The translations under genes and the position numbers were made by a program. A stretch of DNA of 57,168 bases from Symplocastrum torsivum CPER-KK1 (GTDB taxonomy: Bacteria; Cyanobacteriota; Cyanobacteriia; Cyanobacteriales; Coleofasciculaceae), in assembly GCA_019358875.1 (NCBI GenBank), contig JAHHIF010000051.1:1-57168 (forward strand). The letters are read 5' to 3'. Below, piece by piece: positions 51,970 to 57,168 of this stretch (within the stretch, counting starts at the first letter, position 1; each line of letters opens with the position of its first letter). The notes beneath the pieces are model-generated. The model was not told the origin of the DNA, did no database searches, and saw only the letters and a list, made by a program, of their open reading frames with translations.

Positions 51970-54507
51970 CTAACTTCTCACTGCTAAAAGCGATCGCCAG
52001 TCTTGAATCGCTTTTTCAGACCATAGCCAATTCTTGCTCAAGGCATCAGATTGAAAGTTAACTGGGTCATCGGTCATGACTTTTTGGCGCAGCTTGAGTG
52101 ATTCATTCGACAAACGCGATCGCTGCTCGGCTGGTAGTTGTTGGGCGGATTTCCACATTCCTAGGGCTAATCCGGCATAGGTTGTCAGCATTTCTTGTTT
52201 AATTGGCTCTGTTGCAGCAGTTGTTGCCCCTTGCTGGGTTTCGCTCTGGTTCAGTGCCTCCCACCATGCATTATTGGCTCGCTCATATTCACCCTCGGCA
52301 TAGTAAGCAAATCCTAGTGCGTTGAGGTAGCTAGAAGATTTGGGTTGTGCCTTGATTGCTGTTTCCCAATACCGTCGGGCATCACTCACCGCGTAGTCTT
52401 GGTTACCTGCTTGAATTGACTGCCAAACCAAACGTCCTCTTAAGAAACTCACGACCGGGTCTTCAAGTTTCTCATTCGGAACAACGGCAAGGGAAGCATC
52501 TGCGGCTTGCAATGCCCCTCGATCCAGTAGTGCTTCTACTGCCTTTTGCCCTGCGACAATGTTCCCTTGACTCAGTTGTTCAATGGCAATGGCTGTTACC
52601 TTCGCGGTGTCAGCTTGTTTCAAATCTCCCGTTTGACTAAGGGGAACAGTTGGCACATTGGCTGGTGGTTGAGATAGTTTGCCTAGGCTTTGCTCTCGGT
52701 TCTGGAAGAACCAAAATCCCAATAAAGCGATCGCAATGACACCAATAGCTCCAAAAATAACCCACAGTTTTGGGAAACGTTGCCAGTTTTGATGCCAACC
52801 CGGAAAACCTGGTGTCTTGCCGGAACCCCCTCCAGTGGAGTTTTTCAGATTCTCAGATCGTTCAGATAACGATTGTGGTGTCTGAGTCGTTGGGGTGATT
52901 GTTCCTGATTCCGTTGGTGCAGGAGACTGATTGTTGACGGGATACCTTGGCGGTTCCAAATCACCTGTCTCTGAAGTAACTGGAGGCAGACTCTCGATGC
53001 CAGTGCTTGTTTGCCCTAGGTTACTACTTGTAGGCTTTGGATCAAGCTGTCGTAATAAGTCCTGAATAAAGGCACCGGGATCGTCCGCGTCTAGGTCATC
53101 CTGGTCTAAATCGTTAACAAAGTCCTCATCCTCTGCTAAGTCTTCCGACGATAGTCCATCTAACTCCTCTTCAATCTCTACGTAACTGGGAGGGATACGT
53201 CTTCCTGTTGGTGGTGTGAATAGGGCAGCTTGCGGATGTACAGACAATGAATCGTCAGGAGGATCGGCGATCGCAAAGAGTTCAGCAATTGTTTGAGCCG
53301 CGTCATCAACTTTTGTCAAGAAGCCATCAAATTCTGGATGCAGATAAAGAACTGGTAATGCCCAATACAACTGATTTGAGCCATAAGCAGAAATCAGTCC
53401 TTGCCGTGCCCGACTGAGACTGAGGTCAATTGGATAACCCTGATTGAGATTGCGGTAGAGTAGCCGCGTGAGAGTCAGCGCCACCTCATCAGGAATCCGC
53501 TCTGCCATTGCCAGAACGCCAGGAATCCCCCGTGCTACTATAGCTTCGGCTAGATTACGCTCTTTTCCATTTGCCCGTTCTGATGGGGCGGTATAGGCTC
53601 CTCGGCAGGAGTTAAACACAGCTAGCTGGACACCGTTATTAACCAACAATCCTGCTAAGTCAGCACCGTTAAGGGTTTCAGTTAGACCAGTTTTGTTGCT
53701 AACTAAATAGACATCGCCGCCAGAGTCTCCTAAATTGCTATGACCTGCGTAGTGGAATACTTGATATTGACCCTGTTCTAACGCTTGGGTTAGCTGTTCG
53801 CGTCCTGGCTGCTCCAAGATGGTTAGTTGAATCGCAGGGAGTTCATTAGGGGAACGGCTGCGGAGTTCTGCTTGCAGTTGACTGGCTTCTTCTGCCAACT
53901 CCAATGTTTCTTGGTCACTGGGGCTAGCAATAACCATCAAAATTTTTAAGGGTTGATGTGATCCCGAAGGAAGCGCCTGTACTGGACTTATCCGCCCCGT
54001 ACTTAGCTGGTAACGGGAGAAAACCACATCAGTTCCCGTTGCTAGAGGGCGATCGCCTGCATACAGAACTTCCCAAGGGAGGCGCGGTAGACGTTTTCCT
54101 TTCAATCCCAAGCGTAGCCGCAAAATCGATCGCTGATTTTGGGCGATCGCTTGTGCCATCATCCAGCTATCTCGCAGACTTCCTTGGAATAAAGCATTAT
54201 AAAGTTGCTGACCCAATGCCACCAGATTGAGAGACGATTGACTGACTGGTTCCTCCCATTCCGGCAAATAAAAAAGATCATTAGTAAAGGCACTATTACC
54301 CTGCAACACGCCCAAGAGCGGGTCATTCATCAGTTGCTGTGCCTGAGCTAACCAATCCTCCACAGGCCATTTAACTTGCTCTTCTGCCAACGGGACTCCC
54401 GGCGCGACTCGTTCGATCCGCACCAGATATTCGTCTTCCCCTAAGGGAGTCACAGAGATGTGGAATTCCTGTGCCACTGCTACTTGGTCAATCTTGGTTA
54501 GTTTCAA
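51970..54507 (-). CDS. Membrane-anchored CHAT-domain protein with TPR-like C-terminus
   Basis: An 845-aa protein. Residues 85-400 are a CHAT domain (caspase-like, clan CD) with LPRLPWEVLY, the catalytic H256 in FHYAGHSNLG and C301 in VFNSCRGAYT, so peptidase activity is plausible. A low-complexity acidic stretch (about 440-480, EEELDGLSSEDLAEDEDFVN) and a Pro/Thr/Ser-rich linker lead to one transmembrane helix (about 576-597, LWVIFGAIGVIAIALLGFWF). A helical TPR-like region closes the protein (640-840). The orientation suggests a cytoplasmic CHAT and external helices, or the reverse. TTG start; the first in-frame Met is far inside. CHAT proteases act in cell-death-like and effector pathways; no substrate is adjacent. 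Confidence 0.9.
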   Translation of the reverse strand: MKLTKIDQVAVAQEFHISVTPLGEDEYLVRIERVAPGVPLAEEQVKWPVEDWLAQAQQLMNDPLLGVLQGNSAFTNDLFYLPEWEEPVSQSSLNLVALGQQLYNALFQGSLRDSWMMAQAIAQNQRSILRLRLGLKGKRLPRLPWEVLYAGDRPLATGTDVVFSRYQLSTGRISPVQALPSGSHQPLKILMVIASPSDQETLELAEEASQLQAELRSRSPNELPAIQLTILEQPGREQLTQALEQGQYQVFHYAGHSNLGDSGGDVYLVSNKTGLTETLNGADLAGLLVNNGVQLAVFNSCRGAYTAPSERANGKERNLAEAIVARGIPGVLAMAERIPDEVALTLTRLLYRNLNQGYPIDLSLSRARQGLISAYGSNQLYWALPVLYLHPEFDGFLTKVDDAAQTIAELFAIADPPDDSLSVHPQAALFTPPTGRRIPPSYVEIEEELDGLSSEDLAEDEDFVNDLDQDDLDADDPGAFIQDLLRQLDPKPTSSNLGQTSTGIESLPPVTSETGDLEPPRYPVNNQSPAPTESGTITPTTQTPQSLSERSENLKNSTGGGSGKTPGFPGWHQNWQRFPKLWVIFGAIGVIAIALLGFWFFQNREQSLGKLSQPPANVPTVPLSQTGDLKQADTAKVTAIAIEQLSQGNIVAGQKAVEALLDRGALQAADASLAVVPNEKLEDPVVSFLRGRLVWQSIQAGNQDYAVSDARRYWETAIKAQPKSSSYLNALGFAYYAEGEYERANNAWWEALNQSETQQGATTAATEPIKQEMLTTYAGLALGMWKSAQQLPAEQRSRLSNESLKLRQKVMTDDPVNFQSDALSKNWLWSEKAIQDWRSLLAVRS

Positions 54508-54609
54508 GGGCTTACGCTCACGTCTATGAAAAACGTTAAGGATTCAGTACCTCTGTCTATTCGTAGATTGATTGAACTGACTGAAAGTTTCCCATTTTTA
54601 ATTTAAATT

Positions 54610-54763
54610 CTCTCTCCGAGTGATAGTCAATTTCCGATCTTCAGCGGGTGACTTGTTCTGGATTTGTCCGGATAGGTAGCGTCACCGTAGGAAGAGTGGA
54701 GTGGTAGATGCACCCTGATTGACATTCCCTAGCTCACCGGTTTGAGCTGGGGATTTTTTTTGA
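54610..54763 (+). ncRNA. Candidate small RNA on the plus strand (ends in intrinsic terminator)
   Basis: In the 448-base gap between two minus-strand genes, a strong intrinsic terminator points rightward with no plus-strand gene before it. A promoter-like TTGAAC (54572-54577) and TTTAAT (54597-54602), with a 19-base spacer, would start an RNA near 54610. No ORF of note is inside. The 5' end is only a guess. I do not recognise a known cyanobacterial sRNA family. Confidence 0.35.
54727..54761 (+). terminator. Rho-independent terminator, plus strand
   Basis: CCCTAGCTCA (54727-54736) pairs with TGAGCTGGGG (54743-54752), one U-G pair, 6-base loop, followed by A and eight Ts (54754-54761). The T-run is on the plus strand only. 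No plus-strand gene precedes it within 2 kb. Confidence 0.8.
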
Positions 54764-54955
54764 ATAGAGGCGTAAGTAAGAATTAAACCTGAAGTTCTAT
54801 AAAACCTCTCATTTAACAACTGTTTTAAATATTGTAAGGCGCACATTGATCTTGCGCCCTACCCATTAAGACGAAGGAGAACTGGAGAGAGGGCAAACTC
54901 TTGAAGCGATTGAATCAACTATCGAGTGTACTTACCCTCTCCCCGGCTTCTTCTG

Positions 54956-55180
54956 TCAATCCAGCACCTTAAAGGACTTCACCTCTAGCACTGGGCCAAT
55001 CATGGCGAAGGTCATGACATCGTCTCGCACCTGCCCTTCGACCTTGACTTTCAGGTCTGATTTCTTCAACTCATCCGGGGCATCCTTGAGTTCATAGGTT
55101 TCCCCTGAGTCTGTAACCAGTGCCCAGGTACCTGGTCCCATTCCTTTGCGTTCGACGACACCCGTAACGTTAATACTCAT
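54956..55180 (-). CDS. Small OB-like protein translationally coupled to the subtilase gene
   Basis: A 74-aa protein. The ATG at 55180 is chosen: it overlaps the TGA of the subtilase gene as ATGA, giving MSINVTGVVERKGMGPGTWA. The frame opens further upstream but inside the subtilase. The all-beta pattern (VTGVVERKGMGPGTWALVTD, TYELKDAPDELK, LKVKVEGQVR) suggests a small OB-fold or S1-like barrel. No Cys and no signal peptide are present, so it should be cytoplasmic. I cannot name the family. An inverted repeat (GGAGAGAGGG 54884-54893 / CCCTCTCCCC 54935-54944) just downstream may end the transcript. Confidence 0.75.
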   Translation of the reverse strand: MSINVTGVVERKGMGPGTWALVTDSGETYELKDAPDELKKSDLKVKVEGQVRDDVMTFAMIGPVLEVKSFKVLD

Positions 55181-56946
55181 GCAGTTTGCTCCTCTCCTTT
55201 CGAGGATAGATAGGCAAGTCCAAAGCATAGGAGGGCGTTGGCAACTAGGTACAGGCGAGCAACAACGCCACTACCCAGCCACATAACGCTGGGTGACACC
55301 ACTGCACTCACGGCTAAACAACTGGCGACACCAAGAGCAGATCCAATTGCCACCCACTTCCATTGCTTGTGACCCAGTAGTAGCGCCACCAAGATAAAGG
55401 GAATCAGTACACTGGCAAAAATGGGGTTTAACATACTGCTACCTTGAACAGCGCTACCTAGTTCTGGAATAGAACTTCCCATAACTCGGAACGGCCATTG
55501 GGGCAAGTCAAAGATATAGAAGCCACGCAGAAAGAACAATCCAGAACTACCACCAACCAACCCCGTGGCAAGCGACCAACTCCAGCTAAAGGGGAAGTAA
55601 TTTCGCAGGAACCAAGCAAGAAGGTAGGAACCGATAACCATACCAATTTTTGGTAATAGCATTATTGTTCCACCATCAATCCAGAAGCGAGGATTGAGAT
55701 ATCCATTGTCTCGCACCCAGCGGAAGAAGTCGCGGATGGTAATTTGACCACGCAGAGCAAGTTTAACGGCGGCTGCTGCATCTAGATGACCGGAACCAAA
55801 GTGATTGAGAGGGTCTTCCTGGACAGCTCGTGACGATTGCTTTAAGACACTCAGCACTTCATCCGGTTCTGTGATGCCACTTGCTTTTACGAGAGCGGCA
55901 ACCCCAGCAACGTGGGGTGCTGCCATACTGGTACCTTGATAGCCAATAAAGACACCTTCTCCAGTTTGCGGGTCGATGGTGTTTTGCAAAATTTTACCCG
56001 TTTCGCTACCACCAGGGGCTGAGATATCTACACCAGCGCCGAAGTTGGAGTAGGGGGCTTTGATACCAGCAGAATCTAGAGCTGCAACACCAATTACGTG
56101 GCGATAACGAGCGGGGTAAGAGGCGGAATTTTGGTTGGCATTACCAGCGGCAGCTACAATCACGACACCTTTTTGGTAGGCATAGGCGATCGCTTCTTCC
56201 ATCAGCTTGCTTTCACCAGCACCACCCAGGCTCATGTTAATGACATCAGCCCCATTGTCAGCGGCAAAGCGAATCGCTTCAGCAATGTCCGCCACCGTAC
56301 CGCCACCACTTGATGCCAGGACTTTTAAAGGCATGAGAGTGGATTCATAAGCGATTCCAGCCACACCATAGGCGTTGTTCGTGGATTGGGCGATCGTACC
56401 CGCAACATGGGTACCGTGGCCAGCGTCATCAAATGCCTCGATCCGGTCGTTAACAAAGTCGTAGCCTTTGACAAACTTAGTAGTCTTCAAATCTGGAACG
56501 GGGCTGATGCCAGTGTCAATCACGGCGACAGTGACACCACTTCCTTTGGTATCATCCCAGGCTGATTCTATATTGATGCTCCGTAAGTTCCACTGATGGC
56601 TATATTCCGGGTCATTTGGAACATCAAAAGTTCGGTAGATGTAATTGGGTTCAATAAATTCTGTAAGCTTACCGATGCCTAATTTTTTTAGTTCGTCGAT
56701 TGTTTTGCGATCGCCTTTGGCAATGTAAACATGGTCAGCAGCTGAAAATTCGCTATTCAGACGTGGCTCAAGGTTGTACTTTCCCGCTAGCAAATTGACC
56801 TTCGCTTCAATCTCAGCCTCTGGGACATTTTCCCGAAAGTCCAACACAATTGATTGAAACTCTCCCTGAGTGGCTAAGCCTTTGAAGTTAAACAGGGCAA
56901 AACCTAGCCCTAACACAAACAAGCAAATAATGAAAAACTTTCTCAT
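55177..56946 (-). CDS. Subtilisin-family serine protease with C-terminal membrane domain
   Basis: A 589-aa S8 peptidase. An N-terminal signal/anchor (about 4-20) precedes an inhibitor-like prodomain (30-105). The catalytic domain (108-395) shows all the residues: D144 in VAVIDTGIS, H177 in DDAGHGTHVAGTIA, N269 in AAAGNANQN and S340 in GTSMAAPHVAG. After about residue 425, four or five hydrophobic helices follow (ending near 580), so the protease domain is tethered to a membrane. This tail is not usual for fervidolysin/thermitase-type enzymes. It is coupled to the small gene downstream by a 4-base overlap. Confidence 0.93.
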   Translation of the reverse strand: MRKFFIICLFVLGLGFALFNFKGLATQGEFQSIVLDFRENVPEAEIEAKVNLLAGKYNLEPRLNSEFSAADHVYIAKGDRKTIDELKKLGIGKLTEFIEPNYIYRTFDVPNDPEYSHQWNLRSINIESAWDDTKGSGVTVAVIDTGISPVPDLKTTKFVKGYDFVNDRIEAFDDAGHGTHVAGTIAQSTNNAYGVAGIAYESTLMPLKVLASSGGGTVADIAEAIRFAADNGADVINMSLGGAGESKLMEEAIAYAYQKGVVIVAAAGNANQNSASYPARYRHVIGVAALDSAGIKAPYSNFGAGVDISAPGGSETGKILQNTIDPQTGEGVFIGYQGTSMAAPHVAGVAALVKASGITEPDEVLSVLKQSSRAVQEDPLNHFGSGHLDAAAAVKLALRGQITIRDFFRWVRDNGYLNPRFWIDGGTIMLLPKIGMVIGSYLLAWFLRNYFPFSWSWSLATGLVGGSSGLFFLRGFYIFDLPQWPFRVMGSSIPELGSAVQGSSMLNPIFASVLIPFILVALLLGHKQWKWVAIGSALGVASCLAVSAVVSPSVMWLGSGVVARLYLVANALLCFGLAYLSSKGEEQTA

Positions 56947-57168
56947 GGCAACTCGTCCGCTGTCGCGCCAGTGTAATCACTACGATAACTTATAGGTCTT
57001 AGCTTCAGTGAGAGCGAACCACACTAACTTTTAGGTAAAGCTATTAGACCTCTTGCAAAAGTCGTCGCTGGGGTACTATGGGGTCTGAACAAAAGCGATC
57101 GCTAGCCATCAATCATAATTTCTCCTTATCCCTATGTTCGCTGAGTCGAAGTTCGTAATTGTACAGCC

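Overview
The window looks like chromosomal DNA of a cyanobacterium, most likely a filamentous or colony-forming species. The HIP1 octamer GCGATCGC recurs throughout. Intergenic spaces carry the 7-bp degenerate repeats typical of such genomes. The gene content is also cyanobacterial: a Zur/FurB-type regulator, an NdbB-like type 2 dehydrogenase, a DUF1995 protein, a cyanoexosortase-associated protein, biosynthetic arginine decarboxylase, 4-Cys Ser/Thr kinases and giant kinase/ATPase/histidine-kinase fusions. No rRNA, tRNA, CRISPR array or complete insertion sequence was seen.

Layout. 0.3-5.7 kb: a Ser/Thr kinase, a membrane protein, a divergent kinase-fold candidate, and an NDH-2-like oxidoreductase with a HAD hydrolase. 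5.7-10.8 kb: a minus-strand accessory block with a ribbon-helix-helix antitoxin and the stump of an HNH nuclease, a caspase-FGE protein behind an EACC1-like gene, and a membrane-anchored phospholipase-D-like protein. The block sits between two direct copies (2.75 and 10.72 kb) of a 90-98 bp MITE-like element. 11-13.8 kb: a zinc-ribbon protein, a cysteine desulfurase and a DUF1995 protein. 13.9-24.8 kb: exopolysaccharide functions (cyanoexosortase-associated protein, outer-membrane polysaccharide export protein, BY-kinase, three glycosyltransferases, an epimerase, a WecG/TagA transferase) plus a WG-repeat protein.

25.3-26.8 kb: a small acidic protein and MTA phosphorylase. 26.9-36.7 kb: a three-gene signalling operon (about 2000-residue protein kinase/ATPase/histidine kinase, single receiver, hybrid kinase) with 8-bp overlaps. 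36.9-43.6 kb: two alpha/beta hydrolases, a methyltransferase, several small proteins and a TVP38 membrane protein. 43.6-48.5 kb: purQ and purS, a Zur-type regulator, a LapA-like protein, scpA and a sugar nucleotidyltransferase. 48.6-56.9 kb: speA, a basic membrane protein, a membrane-anchored CHAT protease-like protein, and a subtilase translationally coupled to a small protein.

Most notable: the EACC1/caspase-FGE pair beside a broken antitoxin-nuclease pair; three putative self- or regulatory proteases (caspase, CHAT, subtilase) in one window; in-frame expansion of 7-bp repeats in two catalytic domains of the hybrid kinase; a degenerate kinase-like protein lacking the catalytic Asp; an unexplained plus-strand intrinsic terminator suggesting a small RNA; and two unlinked acidic proteins sharing a C-terminal signature.
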